Source: Mycolicibacterium moriokaense
Lineage (GTDB): Bacteria; Actinomycetota; Actinomycetes; Mycobacteriales; Mycobacteriaceae
Assembly (NCBI RefSeq): GCF_003201655.1
Contig: NZ_QJJU01000001.1
Location: 434,001-498,000, forward strand
Reading direction: 5' to 3'
Length of the DNA stretch: 64,000 bases
The notes under the pieces were generated by a model. The model did not search any database, was not told where the DNA came from, and was given only the letters and a program-made list of their open reading frames with translations. This document shows, piece after piece, positions 17,828-26,963 of this stretch. Both the position numbers and the translations under genes were made by a program. Each line of letters begins with the position of its first letter. Within the stretch, counting starts at the first letter, position 1.

Positions 17828-18985
17828 ATGTCCGGGTTCGGCTTCGACACACTGGCGCTGCTCGCGGTTATAGGGATCGCCGGACCTTTACTGGCTTCGC
17901 TGTCGCGCTTTCGGATACCCGTCATCATCGGCGAGCTGATCGTCGGGGTGGTGGTCGGTCGAACCGGTTTCGGGATCGTCGACCACACCGATCCGACGTT
18001 CACGCTGTTGGCCAACATCGGGTTCGCGCTGGTGATGTTCGTCGTCGGCACGCACGTGCCGGTGGGAGACAAGACGTTGCGCTCGTCGATTCCGAAGGCG
18101 TTGCTCAGGGCGGTCGCTGTCGGAGCTGTTGCGGCGATACTGGGTGTGGTGTTGGCACAGGCGTTCGGCACCGGTCACGCGGCGCTGTACGCCGTGCTGA
18201 TGGTGTCGTCTTCGGCCGCGCTGGCACTGCCGGTGATCGACTCACTGGGTCTCAGCGGCCCTCCGGTGCTGTCGGTGACCACACAGATCGCTATCGCCGA
18301 TGCCACCTCGATTGTGTTGTTACCGTTGGTGATCAACCCATCCCAGGCACCGCGGGCAGCGCTCGGTGCCGTGGCGATAGCAGGTTGTGCAGCGGTGCTG
18401 TTCGTCGTCCTGCGCGCTGTGGATCGGGCTGGCTGGCGCACGCGCCTGCATCACTACTCGCACGACCACGAGTTCGCGCTCGAACTGCGCATCAGCCTGA
18501 TCCTGCTGTTCGCCCTCTGTGCGCTGGCGGTCACCACGCACGTGTCGATCATGCTGGCCGGCTTCGCTCTTGGTCTGGTGTTGTCCGGGGTCGGCGAGCC
18601 GCGTCGCTTGGCCCGTCAGTTGTTCGGCATCACCGAGGGTTTCTTCGGCCCGCTGTTCTTCGTCTGGCTGGGTGCATCGCTCCAAGTCCGCGACCTCGGG
18701 GAACACCCGTGGCTGATCCTGCTCGGTGTGGGCCTCGGCATCGGCGCAGTGCTGGCGCACTGTGTTGGCACGGTGTTCGGTCAGCCCGTGACGTTGGCGG
18801 TGCTCGCGGCCGCTCAGCTCGGTGTTCCGGTGGCCGCCGCGACGCTTGGTACAGAACAGCATCTGCTGGCCCCTGGCGAACCGTCGGCATTGATGCTCGG
18901 CGCATTGGTAACAGTCGCGACCACGTCGCTGGCCGGAGTTTTGGCCGCCCGGCGTCAGAGTGCCGAGGAGGCGAGGTCCCCTTAG
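17828..18985 (+). CDS. Kef/NhaP-type cation:proton antiporter (CPA2-like membrane protein)
   Basis: A 385-residue integral membrane protein with about 11-12 hydrophobic segments. It shows the Na+/H+ exchanger fold features: GELIVGVVVGRTGFG near residues 37-51, STSIVLLPL-type helices in the middle, and FGPLFFVWLGASLQV near 275-290 (family PLFFxxxG). No C-terminal TrkA-N domain is present, unlike full KefB/C. Predicted to exchange K+ or Na+ for protons at the cytoplasmic membrane; the ion specificity cannot be read. The start ATG at 17828 is 9 bp from the preceding stop. Confidence 0.85.
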   Translation: MSGFGFDTLALLAVIGIAGPLLASLSRFRIPVIIGELIVGVVVGRTGFGIVDHTDPTFTLLANIGFALVMFVVGTHVPVGDKTLRSSIPKALLRAVAVGAVAAILGVVLAQAFGTGHAALYAVLMVSSSAALALPVIDSLGLSGPPVLSVTTQIAIADATSIVLLPLVINPSQAPRAALGAVAIAGCAAVLFVVLRAVDRAGWRTRLHHYSHDHEFALELRISLILLFALCALAVTTHVSIMLAGFALGLVLSGVGEPRRLARQLFGITEGFFGPLFFVWLGASLQVRDLGEHPWLILLGVGLGIGAVLAHCVGTVFGQPVTLAVLAAAQLGVPVAAATLGTEQHLLAPGEPSALMLGALVTVATTSLAGVLAARRQSAEEARSP

Positions 18986-19414
18986 TCAGTCAGCCCGCCA
19001 GTCGGCGATAAGAGGCAGCGCTCCGCTACTGAACGCCGGGCATAGCCCCCTCATCGCCATGGCAGTGGACATCCGACCCTAGCCACGGTCTCCGCCCAAT
19101 TGCATGGCTGATGTCCTCGCGCGTGCCGGGTCTTATTGTCCTCGCCGTTGATTCGCAAATGTGGCAGGGCAGCGCGGAACCCCTCGCTCCGCGCGTGCCG
19201 CCGACGAAACAACAGATGAGTTACTGATGTGCGGCCAGTACATGGCCGTCCCGACATGCGAATGTCACCAGGTGGTCGGCTCAAGCTGACGCTTCTGGCG
19301 CGCCAGCGGCTTAGCGCGGCTGACTGCACCCCGACTGGGCTGCGGTTTCAACAATTCTGACGTTAGCAAACGCGGTGGTCGCCCACCACCCGAACGGACA
19401 CGTTCAAACCGTTG
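18986..19414. other. Non-coding interval, 429 bp
   Basis: Between the antiporter and the araC-type gene (whose 3' end faces it). No frame with coding character and no clear hairpin terminator was found. Short frames on the minus strand here are rich in Arg/Ser with no family resemblance. Confidence 0.5.
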
Positions 19415-20374
19415 TCAGAGCGCTTCCAACGCGTCATCCCGATAGGACTCCGTGGCGCGGTAGGTATTCGGGCTGACGCCGTAGGCGCGTTTGAACGCGC
19501 TGCTCAACGCGAACGGTGTGCTGTAGCCGACCTGATGGGCCACCGCGGCGATTGTCGCCTGGCTCGACCGAAGCAGATCGGCGGCCAGCGCGAGCCGCCA
19601 ACTTGTCAGGAACGCGATCGGCGGCTCACCTACCTGCTCAGTGAACCTGCTCGCAAACACCGCACGCGAACTCCCCACGGCTGCAGCAAGATTCGCCACT
19701 GTCCAAGGGTGTGCGGGATTGTTATAGATCAGCTTCAGCGCCGGGCCCACCACAGGATCGTGTTCTGCGTGCCACCAGGTGGGTGCGTTCTCGTCGCGGT
19801 CGAACCAGGTGCGCAGCACGGCGATCAGCAGCAGGTCGAGCAGCCGGTCCAGATACGCCTCCTGGCCCGGCCCGTCGTTGACCGCCTCGGCGGCGAGCAG
19901 ATCAACCAGCGGGGTTTCCCATTCGTCGGCGCGCAGAACCAGCACCGTCGGCAATGCGTCGAGCAGTCGCGCGCTGACCTCACTGCGGCCCTCGTATGCG
20001 CAGACCACCGAGCGCGTCGCGCCCGAGGGGCTGTTGCCCCATGTGCGCACACCGAGCGACATCTCGAACTTCAGGCTTTCGCCCGAAAGTGTGGTGCAGC
20101 GTTGGCCCGGATGGATGACGACCATCGGCGTGGTCGCCGGATCGTCGGCGAAGACGTATTGCTCGGTGCCGCGCGTTAGCGCGACATCGCCAGGACCCAG
20201 CCGAACGGTACCGCTGCTGTCACCGACGATCGCGGCGCTGCCGTGGGTCTGGCAGATCAGCGTCAGCGGCGCCTCGTCTCGGATGCTCATCGACCACGGC
20301 GGATCCATCATCATTCGCAACACGAATGCGCCTCGCGCTCGCACACCGTCGAGCAGGCCGACCACGGCGTCCAC
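19415..20374 (-). CDS. AraC-family transcriptional regulator with cupin-type sensor domain
   Basis: A 319-residue regulator. Residues 1-180 form an AraC_binding_2/cupin_6 sensor domain (LTLICQTHGSAAIV, LGPGDVALTRG, PLVDLLAAEA). The C-terminal ~100 residues hold two helix-turn-helix motifs: WTVANLAAAVGSSRAVFASR and IAAVAHQVGYSTPFALSSAF, followed by GVSPNTYR. It is divergent from the DUF1772 gene; such pairs are common in mycobacteria and the regulator probably controls its neighbour. Confidence 0.92.
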   Translation of the reverse strand: MDAVVGLLDGVRARGAFVLRMMMDPPWSMSIRDEAPLTLICQTHGSAAIVGDSSGTVRLGPGDVALTRGTEQYVFADDPATTPMVVIHPGQRCTTLSGESLKFEMSLGVRTWGNSPSGATRSVVCAYEGRSEVSARLLDALPTVLVLRADEWETPLVDLLAAEAVNDGPGQEAYLDRLLDLLLIAVLRTWFDRDENAPTWWHAEHDPVVGPALKLIYNNPAHPWTVANLAAAVGSSRAVFASRFTEQVGEPPIAFLTSWRLALAADLLRSSQATIAAVAHQVGYSTPFALSSAFKRAYGVSPNTYRATESYRDDALEAL

Positions 20375-20477
20375 GCCGGGAGCCTAACCCGCGCGGCCTG
20401 CCCACAGCGACGCTCGCGTATGTTCTCGGGACGATCAACGATGGATCGTCTGGGCTGTACCCGGTTGACTTCAGGCC

Positions 20478-20972
20478 ATGAATACCAGCCCCTTTGTCAT
20501 CCTGACCTCTTTCGCCGCTCTCTTCTCGGCAGCCGCAGGCGGAATGATGTATGTGTTTTCCACCTTCGTGATGCGCGGCCTGGATCGCACCGGCCCGGTC
20601 GACGCGATCACCGCGATGCGCGGCATGAACGCCGAGGCGAACTCCAACCCGGTATTCCTGTTGGGCTACTTCGGCGCAACGATCCTGGCCCTGGTGGTCG
20701 CTGTCATCGCCGCGATCCAACTGCGGCAACCCGGTAGCTGGGTGGTGTTGGTCGGCGCGGTGTTCACTATCCTCGGCGCTGTCATCACGATGGCCTTCAA
20801 CGTTCCGCTGAACAACCATCTCGACACCGTTAACCCGGTCGGGCTCTCGACGGCGGACGCGGCCAGCGAGTGGCAGGCGTACTTCTCGACGTGGACCGCG
20901 TGGAATCACGCCCGCACTGTCACCAGCTTTATCGGGGCAACGCTTCTGCTGCTGGGCCTTCGGTACCGCTGA
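20478..20972 (+). CDS. DUF1772 / anthrone-oxygenase-like membrane protein
   Basis: A 164-residue protein with four hydrophobic segments: residues 5-30, 60-80, 85-105 and 140-160. It has the conserved family signatures MRGLDR...AMRGMNAEANSNPVF and FNVPLNNHLDTV. The DUF1772 family includes fungal anthrone oxygenases and actinobacterial homologues of unproven activity. The membrane location is predicted. It is divergent from the AraC regulator, which probably induces it. Confidence 0.85.
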   Translation: MNTSPFVILTSFAALFSAAAGGMMYVFSTFVMRGLDRTGPVDAITAMRGMNAEANSNPVFLLGYFGATILALVVAVIAAIQLRQPGSWVVLVGAVFTILGAVITMAFNVPLNNHLDTVNPVGLSTADAASEWQAYFSTWTAWNHARTVTSFIGATLLLLGLRYR

Positions 20973-20976
20973 GCGG

Positions 20977-21849
20977 CTAGCTCGGCGGAGTGAACCCCCC
21001 GGGGTCCGCCGAGGGGGGCGATGCCTGCGGCACCGGCTGCTGGTACGCGGGCTGCGCCGGCCACTGTGGCCACTGAGGCGGAGGACCGACCGGCGGCAAC
21101 GGGCGTAACCGCGCCAGTTCCCGGCGGTGCCGTTCGGCCAGCACGGCGGCGAGCACCAGCTGCGGCGGAGTGCCCGGCGGAGGCGGCGGGGATATCTGTG
21201 CCACGACCTCACCGGTGATCCGGTAGGCCATCTGATCACGAACCCGAGTGTCCAACTGAGATGCGCGGGAGAGGAATTGGCGGGCCAGCTCGGCCTGGTC
21301 GGCGCCGAGACCCGACAACTGAAGCGATGACGCCCACCACGCTAGCTGCGGCGGCATCGGTAGCGGTGGGGGCAGTCGAGGTCCCCGCTCACTGATCACC
21401 ACGGTGCCCGCAAAAACGTCGCCGATACGTTTTCCCTTGGACGACAACAGGCTACAGATCACCGCTGGACCGCCTCCCAACCCCCAGATCTCGATAACCG
21501 CGGCCAGCGCGCGAAACATTGCCTGGCGGAACCGTTCCGGGCCACCGTCCTCCGACACCACCCGCAACCCGAGTGCCATCTTGCCCAGTGATCGGCCCCG
21601 CGTCGCGGTCTCGAATGCGACCGGATAGCCCACCACGGACACCACAGTGAAGATGATCAGCACCGCGGCCGACAGGGCGTTGTCGAACTGAGTCATTGTG
21701 CTTGCCCACAGCACCACGCCGATCATGTAGGCGATGAGCACCACGGTGCAATCGATCATCGCCGACAGGGCACGAACCGGTAGCTGGGCGATCTGAACAT
21801 CCAGGACCACCGCGTCCCCGGTCACCACTGGTTCTTGCGGGCGGACCAT
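20977..21849 (-). CDS. RDD-family membrane protein (Rv3695-like)
   Basis: A 290-residue protein. RDD domain at residues ~15-150: VQIAQLPVRALSAMIDCTVV (start of helix 1), RGRSLGKMALGLRVV, then a third helix. The C-terminal half (about 165-290) is cytoplasmic with ISPPPPPGTPPQ and a Pro/Gln-rich tail. RDD proteins are of uncertain function; some are proposed transporters. It is divergent from a SpoIIM-like gene with 26 bp between starts. The pair belongs to the conserved RDD/SpoIIM/DUF58/MoxR neighbourhood. Confidence 0.85.
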   Translation of the reverse strand: MVRPQEPVVTGDAVVLDVQIAQLPVRALSAMIDCTVVLIAYMIGVVLWASTMTQFDNALSAAVLIIFTVVSVVGYPVAFETATRGRSLGKMALGLRVVSEDGGPERFRQAMFRALAAVIEIWGLGGGPAVICSLLSSKGKRIGDVFAGTVVISERGPRLPPPLPMPPQLAWWASSLQLSGLGADQAELARQFLSRASQLDTRVRDQMAYRITGEVVAQISPPPPPGTPPQLVLAAVLAERHRRELARLRPLPPVGPPPQWPQWPAQPAYQQPVPQASPPSADPGGFTPPS

Positions 21850-21875
21850 AAACCCACGCTACTAGGATTCGCCAT

Positions 21876-22868
21876 GTGGATGTCGACGCGTTCGTGCTCG
21901 CCCACCGCCCGACGTGGGACCGGCTCGAGGCGCTGGTGAAACGGCGCAGGCGGCTGACTGGCGCGGAGGTCGACGAACTGGTCGACCTCTACCAGCGGGT
22001 GTCGACCCATCTGTCGATGGTGCGGACCGCGTCCACCGATTCGGTTCTCGTCGGCAGGCTGTCGGGCCTGGTGGCGGGGGCGCGCTCAGCGGTGACCGGC
22101 GCCCACGCACCGCTGTGGAGTGAGTTCGTCCGGTTCTGGACGGTGTCGTTCCCCGTGGTCGCCTACCGGGGCTGGCGGTGGTGGCTGGGTACAGCCGTTG
22201 CGTTTTTCTTCGTGGTCGTGCTCATCGCCCTGTGGGTGTCCGGCAACCCCGAGGTGCAGTCCAGCCTCAAAACCCCAAGCGAGATAGAACAATTGGTCAA
22301 CCACGACTTCGCGTCCTACTACAGCGACAACCCCTCCGGGTCGTTTGCGCTGCAAGTGTGGGTGAACAATTCGTGGGTCTCGGTCCAGTGCATCGCGTAT
22401 GCGATCCTGCTGGGCATACCGATACCGTGGGTGCTGTTCCAGAATGCTTTCAACCTGGGTGTGATCGCGGCGTTCATGTTCGATGCGGGCAAAGCCGACA
22501 TCTTTCTGGGTCTGCTCGCACCGCACGGACTGCTCGAACTGACCGCGGTGTTCCTTGCCGGCTCCGCCGCGATGCGGCTTGGCTGGTCGGTGGTCTCGCC
22601 GGGCAACCGGCCGCGCGGGCAGGTGCTCGCCGAACAAGGCAGGGCCGTCGTGGCGGTTGCCATCGGGCTGATCGGCGTGCTGGCGGTATCGGGGCTGATC
22701 GAGGCAATGGTTACACCCTCGCCGCTGCCGACGTTTGCCCGTGTCGGTATCGGTGTGGCAGCCGAAATCGCCTTCCTCGCTTACATATTCCACTTCGGCC
22801 GCAAGGCGGCACGGGCCGGAGAGACCGGCGACATCGACGACGCCCCCGACGTCGTCCCGACGCGCTAG
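21876..22868 (+). CDS. Stage II sporulation protein M (SpoIIM)-type membrane protein (Rv3694c-like)
   Basis: A 330-residue protein. The N-terminal ~95 residues are cytoplasmic and helical (RPTWDRLEALVKRRRRLTGA, then LVDLYQRVSTHLSMVR). Five to six membrane segments follow, including the SpoIIM signature NNSWVSVQCIAYAILLGIP and FQNAFNLGVIAAF, then LAPHGLLELTAVFLAGSAAM. Mycobacteria do not sporulate; the family's role here is unknown but it is consistently linked to RDD and MoxR genes. The GTG start at 21876 is used. The 3' end overlaps the convergent DUF58 gene by 4 bp. Confidence 0.88.
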   Translation: MDVDAFVLAHRPTWDRLEALVKRRRRLTGAEVDELVDLYQRVSTHLSMVRTASTDSVLVGRLSGLVAGARSAVTGAHAPLWSEFVRFWTVSFPVVAYRGWRWWLGTAVAFFFVVVLIALWVSGNPEVQSSLKTPSEIEQLVNHDFASYYSDNPSGSFALQVWVNNSWVSVQCIAYAILLGIPIPWVLFQNAFNLGVIAAFMFDAGKADIFLGLLAPHGLLELTAVFLAGSAAMRLGWSVVSPGNRPRGQVLAEQGRAVVAVAIGLIGVLAVSGLIEAMVTPSPLPTFARVGIGVAAEIAFLAYIFHFGRKAARAGETGDIDDAPDVVPTR

Positions 22869-24190
22869 AGCCGGCCCGTCGCCTTCATCGCCAAATAGTG
22901 GTCGGCGAGCGTGGGCGCCAGTTCCTCAGGCGGGGCATCGACGACATCGACACCCGAGCGGCGCAGCCGTGACGCGATCGCGCGCCGCTCGTTGCGTGCC
23001 CGTTCGGCCGCCGCCGCGTCGTAAACCTGAGCCGCGTCGGCGCGACCGGCCGCGAGCGTCTCGACACGCGGGTCTGCGACGGCCGCGAGCAGCACCTGAT
23101 GCTTGGCGGACAGCTGCGGCAGCACAGCCATCAAGCCCTCGTCGAGCGCCGACGCGTTCAGGTCCGTCAGAAGGACAACGAGGGCCCTTTGCCGGATCCG
23201 TCTTCGGACCGCGGCGACCATGGCGCGGGCGTCGGACTCCACCAGCGCGGGTTCAAGCGGCGCCATTGCGTCCACCAACTGCGCGAGAACTTCGTTGCGC
23301 GACGCGTTGTACACGCCGGCGCGGGTCACTCTGTCGTGCGCGATGAAGTCGACGTGATCACCCGCGCGGGCCGCGAGAGCGGCGAGAAGGAGCGCGGCGT
23401 CCATGGACCAATCCAATCGGGGCCAGCCACCGGGATCGCCTGCGGTCGGGTCCACCCCGACGCGGCCTGCCGACGTGCGGCCGGTGTCGAGCACGATGAC
23501 GACCCGACGGTCGCGCTCGGGCCGCCACGTCCGCACCACCACGTCTCCACGCCGGGCGGTTGCGCGCCAGTCGATGGATCGGACGTCGTCGCCGATGACA
23601 TACTCGCGAAGCGAATCGAATTCGGTGCCCTGACCCCGAATCAGGACCGGCGTCATGCCTTCGAGTTCCCGCAGCTTGGCCAGCCGCGACGGCAGATGCT
23701 TACGTGACAGGAACGGCGGCAGGATCCGGATCTGCCACGGCACCCGATGCGAGCTCTGCCGACCGGCCAGACCCAGCGGCCCGACCGAGCGGGCGGTGAC
23801 AAGCGCGGAACGCTGATCGCCGCGGCGGACCGGTCGCAGCCGTGTGACGAGACGAACCTGTTGGCCCGCGGCGAGATTGACGGGATGTGTGCGTGGCTCC
23901 GCGCGGGCGCTTGGCGCCCAGGCGTCGCGGATCTGTCCGCGGAAGCGCCGTCGACCATGCGGATTCTCGACCACCAATACCGCGTCGACGGCCTGACCCA
24001 GCCGCGCGGCCGTCTCACCCAGCCGGCTGCAATTCAGCGTGCGCGTACTGGCGGCCAGCGCCACGTCCGCGACGATCGCCACCACCAACGCCGCCAGCAG
24101 GACGACGAAGGCGATTGCGGGCCGGGGTGAGATCGCGAGTGGTAGAACGCAGATCAGCGCGATCAAGCCGGCACGGCCGGTCAGGATCAC
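22865..24190 (-). CDS. DUF58 von Willebrand-type protein (Rv3693-like)
   Basis: A 441-residue membrane-anchored protein. Two hydrophobic helices lie at residues 5-45 (AGLIALICVLPLAI, VVLLAALVVAIVADVAL). The DUF58 signature is near residue 200: EFDSLREYVIGDDVRSIDWR, then RDRRVVIVLDTGRT, the start of a vWA-like domain with a MIDAS-type DxGxT. It acts with the adjacent MoxR ATPase as in MoxR/vWA chaperone pairs. The GTG start at 24190 overlaps the moxR stop by one base (TAGTG), which settles the start against longer upstream frames. Confidence 0.88.
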   Translation of the reverse strand: MILTGRAGLIALICVLPLAISPRPAIAFVVLLAALVVAIVADVALAASTRTLNCSRLGETAARLGQAVDAVLVVENPHGRRRFRGQIRDAWAPSARAEPRTHPVNLAAGQQVRLVTRLRPVRRGDQRSALVTARSVGPLGLAGRQSSHRVPWQIRILPPFLSRKHLPSRLAKLRELEGMTPVLIRGQGTEFDSLREYVIGDDVRSIDWRATARRGDVVVRTWRPERDRRVVIVLDTGRTSAGRVGVDPTAGDPGGWPRLDWSMDAALLLAALAARAGDHVDFIAHDRVTRAGVYNASRNEVLAQLVDAMAPLEPALVESDARAMVAAVRRRIRQRALVVLLTDLNASALDEGLMAVLPQLSAKHQVLLAAVADPRVETLAAGRADAAQVYDAAAAERARNERRAIASRLRRSGVDVVDAPPEELAPTLADHYLAMKATGRL

Positions 24191-25164
24191 TAGCGCGGCA
24201 CCGGCACGGCCGCCAATATTCCGTCGAGCACGCCGTCGGGGTTGGCGCCTTCCAGTTCGGCTTCCGGCCGAAGCGCGACCCGATGCCGCAGGGTCGGGCG
24301 TGCCATCGCCTTCACGTCGTCGGGCGTGACGTAGTTGCGGCCAGACAACCATGCCCATGACCGCGCCGTGGCCAGCAGCGCCGTCGCGCCGCGCGGCGAC
24401 ACACCCAGCTGCAGCGACGACGATTGTCGCGTCGCCCCGGCGATGTCGACGATGTAGCCGAGGACTTCGTCGGCGACGAGCACCTGCCGCACCGCCTCCC
24501 GGGCGGCTGTCAGTTCGGCCACTCCCGCAACGGGTTTCACCGCCGACAGATCGCGGGGGTCGAAGCCACGGGCGTGGCGGTCCAGGATCGCGATCTCCTG
24601 ATCGCGGGGCGGTAGGGGCACGTTGAGCTTCAGCAGAAAGCGGTCCAGCTGCGCCTCGGGCAGTTGGTAGGTGCCTTCATACTCGATCGGGTTTTGCGTC
24701 GCTGCGACGATGAACGGGTCAGGCAACGGCCGCGGCTTCCCTTCGACGCTGACCTGGCGTTCCTCCATCGCCTCGAGGAGGGCGGCCTGCGTCTTGGGTG
24801 GGGTCCTGTTGATCTCGTCGGCCAGCAACAGGTTGGTGAACACCGGTCCGGAGTGGAACTCGAATTCCGCTGTGCGGGCGTCGTATACAAGCGAGCCGGT
24901 GACGTCGCCCGGCATCAAGTCCGGAGTGAACTGCAGACGCTTGAAGTCGAGCTGCAACGCTGCCGCGAGGGTTCGTACCAGCAGCGTCTTCGCGACACCG
25001 GGAACACCTTCCAACAACACGTGGCCACGGCACAGCAGTGCGATCACCAGGCCGCTGACGACTGCGTCCTGTCCGATGACGGCCTTGCCGATCTCACCAC
25101 GCAAGGCCAGCAGGGCATTTCGCGCGGAGTCTGACGCCGCGGACGGCGCTGTTGGCGGAGTCAC
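24190..25164 (-). CDS. moxR2: MoxR-family AAA+ ATPase (Rv3692-like)
   Basis: A 324-residue AAA+ ATPase. Walker A in GVPGVAKTLLVRTLA near residues 56-70, Walker B in LLLADEINRTPPKTQ near 112-126, sensor 1 in ATQNPIEYEGTYQLPEAQLD near 155-174, and the C-terminal lid with RGATALLATARSWAW. MoxR proteins act as chaperones for metal insertion or complex assembly with vWA partners; the DUF58 gene immediately downstream is the likely partner. It overlaps the upstream DUF4350 gene by ATGA. The symbol follows the M. tuberculosis naming by synteny. Confidence 0.92.
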   Translation of the reverse strand: MTPPTAPSAASDSARNALLALRGEIGKAVIGQDAVVSGLVIALLCRGHVLLEGVPGVAKTLLVRTLAAALQLDFKRLQFTPDLMPGDVTGSLVYDARTAEFEFHSGPVFTNLLLADEINRTPPKTQAALLEAMEERQVSVEGKPRPLPDPFIVAATQNPIEYEGTYQLPEAQLDRFLLKLNVPLPPRDQEIAILDRHARGFDPRDLSAVKPVAGVAELTAAREAVRQVLVADEVLGYIVDIAGATRQSSSLQLGVSPRGATALLATARSWAWLSGRNYVTPDDVKAMARPTLRHRVALRPEAELEGANPDGVLDGILAAVPVPR

Positions 25165-26312
25165 GATTGAGCGACCTGCCTTTCAATGTTGTCGAGTTCA
25201 CGAGCGAGGATGACCAAGTCGGGGTCGTTGGCGGGCGGTGGGCCGAACAGCGTGTGCGCCACCGCATGTGGGTGCAGCCCACACCTCTCGGCGATGGACT
25301 GGGCGATCGTGGCAGGCGCGGCGTCGTGTCCGAGGCCGAGGCGGGGTGTCATCCGCTGCAACGCGGCCGTCCGCAGCGCGTCCGCAGCGCGATCGCGCGC
25401 GCGCCGCGACCGGTACAGCCGCCCGCGGCCCTCGACGGTCTCTGATGCCCTGACCACGACAGGCAACTGCTCGGCGACCAACGGCCCGATCCGACGGCCC
25501 TTCCACACCGCCACGAGCGCAACGACCAGGCACAGCTGCAGGACGATCAACTTCGCCTGGCCTGGGATCAGGTCGTACATGGAAGCCGCACCGCCGGATT
25601 CGCCGTCACCCTCGCTGTGCTGAGGGGCGTACCAGATCACCCGCGGATGCGAGCCCGCGAGATTCATGGCGAGCGCGGCGTTGCCGTCTTTGAGCAGGCC
25701 GGAGTTGGTCATGAAGCTGGAGGCGCTGACAACTGTTACCTCGCGGCCGTCGTCCGTGTAACGAACGAGGGCGCCCCCGTAGCAGCGGGTAAGGGGCACA
25801 TCGCCCGTCGCGCTGTAGGCCTCGCTGAGGCCGAACTGCAACTCGCCGGCGCGTGTCGCCTCCCGCAGGTCGCAGTCGGGCCTGGTGTCACTCATTGCGG
25901 TGGCGCCGTCGACGCGGACGCGCGGCGCGAGTGCCTCACGGGTGCGCGAGATCGGCTCCACCAGCAGCCGGTCGCCGGGAAGTGCGGCCAACCGGTGCAG
26001 CACGTCGTCATCGAAGAGGTACAACGTCTGCGCGACAACGATCAGGCTGTCGGGTCGTGCCGCCTTTTCAACCGCGGCGATGTCGCCAGCCGCGACGACG
26101 TCCACACCGTGCTCGCGAAGGATCGTGACCAACGCCCGCGCGCCACCCGACGACGTCGACTCCGGGTCCATCGCGCCACCGGGACGCGGGGCGGTGAGAA
26201 GGGCGCTGAGCGCCGCCGCTCCGACGATGACGACCAAAGCGAGCAGCACCCACCTGGTGCTGCGCAACCGCTGAACGACGGTCGGGCCAACGGCAGAGCT
26301 GGGCGACATCAT
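25161..26312 (-). CDS. DUF4350 membrane protein (Rv3691-like)
   Basis: A 383-residue protein with a membrane helix at about residues 20-42 (WVLLALVVIVGAAALSALL) and another near 255-275 (KLIVLQLCLVVALVAVWKG). Between them is an extracytoplasmic DUF4350 domain (REHGVDVVAAGDIAAVEKAA, LLVEPISRTREALAP) of GATase-like fold. The C-terminal tail is cytoplasmic. Member of the MoxR operon: it overlaps the DUF4129 gene upstream and moxR downstream by 4 bp each. Function not established. Confidence 0.85.
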   Translation of the reverse strand: MMSPSSAVGPTVVQRLRSTRWVLLALVVIVGAAALSALLTAPRPGGAMDPESTSSGGARALVTILREHGVDVVAAGDIAAVEKAARPDSLIVVAQTLYLFDDDVLHRLAALPGDRLLVEPISRTREALAPRVRVDGATAMSDTRPDCDLREATRAGELQFGLSEAYSATGDVPLTRCYGGALVRYTDDGREVTVVSASSFMTNSGLLKDGNAALAMNLAGSHPRVIWYAPQHSEGDGESGGAASMYDLIPGQAKLIVLQLCLVVALVAVWKGRRIGPLVAEQLPVVVRASETVEGRGRLYRSRRARDRAADALRTAALQRMTPRLGLGHDAAPATIAQSIAERCGLHPHAVAHTLFGPPPANDPDLVILARELDNIERQVAQS

Positions 26313-26962
26313 CGCACCTCCGCCCAGCCGTCGGCCACGGTGTGCGCCGCGCCGCCCGCGTCCGACGCCGAGGTGCGGGACCGCAGGTGGTCGTCGAGGT
26401 CGGCGATCATCCGGTACGCGGATTCGGTTCCTGGCCGTTCGCCATAGGTGACGTCATTGAAAGCCTCTGCGGCCCTGGTTAATTCCGCGGCGAGGTGCGG
26501 TATGGCCCGTCCGGCGTCGCGGGCCAATTCGGTCGCGGTTCGGCCAGGAACGGGATCGAGCACACCACTCTCTTCCAGCTGACGAGCGACGGCTCTGAGT
26601 CGGTGACGGATCGCGGCCGACCAATTACCTACCGCCGCATACTGTTCGGCGGTCGCGCGGTGTTCGGCGGCGCTGAGTTCATGTTCACCGAACAGGGCGT
26701 GCCCGCCGCCACGGTTGGTGCGCATCGTGCGCCGGGCAATCCGGACGGCCATCACGACGGCGATCGCCAGCAGGATCAGCAGGACAGTGATCGTCAACCA
26801 GCCGCCGGGCACCGACGAGGCCTTGGCGATCAGCTTGGTCAGCAGCTCACCAAGCCAGTCCTCGATGTGATCGATCAGCGACGCCTTGGGGTATATCGGC
26901 TTTGCGAGTTCATGGCGCGCGGCCTCGTGAGCGGCATCGCGGTCGATGTCTATCGTCGGCAC
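26309..26962 (-). CDS. DUF4129 membrane protein (Rv3690-like)
   Basis: A 217-residue protein with one strong membrane helix near residues 50-73 (WLTITVLLILLAIAVVMAV). The C-terminal DUF4129 region reads AAVGNWSAAIRHRLRAVARQLEESGVL... with DPVPGRTATELARDAG, typical of proteins encoded next to DUF4350 and MoxR. The N-terminus (DAAHEAARHELAKPIYPK) contains the conserved segment before the membrane. It overlaps the DUF4350 gene by ATGA. Its role is unknown; the operon suggests an envelope-associated MoxR complex. Confidence 0.85.
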   Translation of the reverse strand: MPTIDIDRDAAHEAARHELAKPIYPKASLIDHIEDWLGELLTKLIAKASSVPGGWLTITVLLILLAIAVVMAVRIARRTMRTNRGGGHALFGEHELSAAEHRATAEQYAAVGNWSAAIRHRLRAVARQLEESGVLDPVPGRTATELARDAGRAIPHLAAELTRAAEAFNDVTYGERPGTESAYRMIADLDDHLRSRTSASDAGGAAHTVADGWAEVR

Positions 26963-26963
26963 G

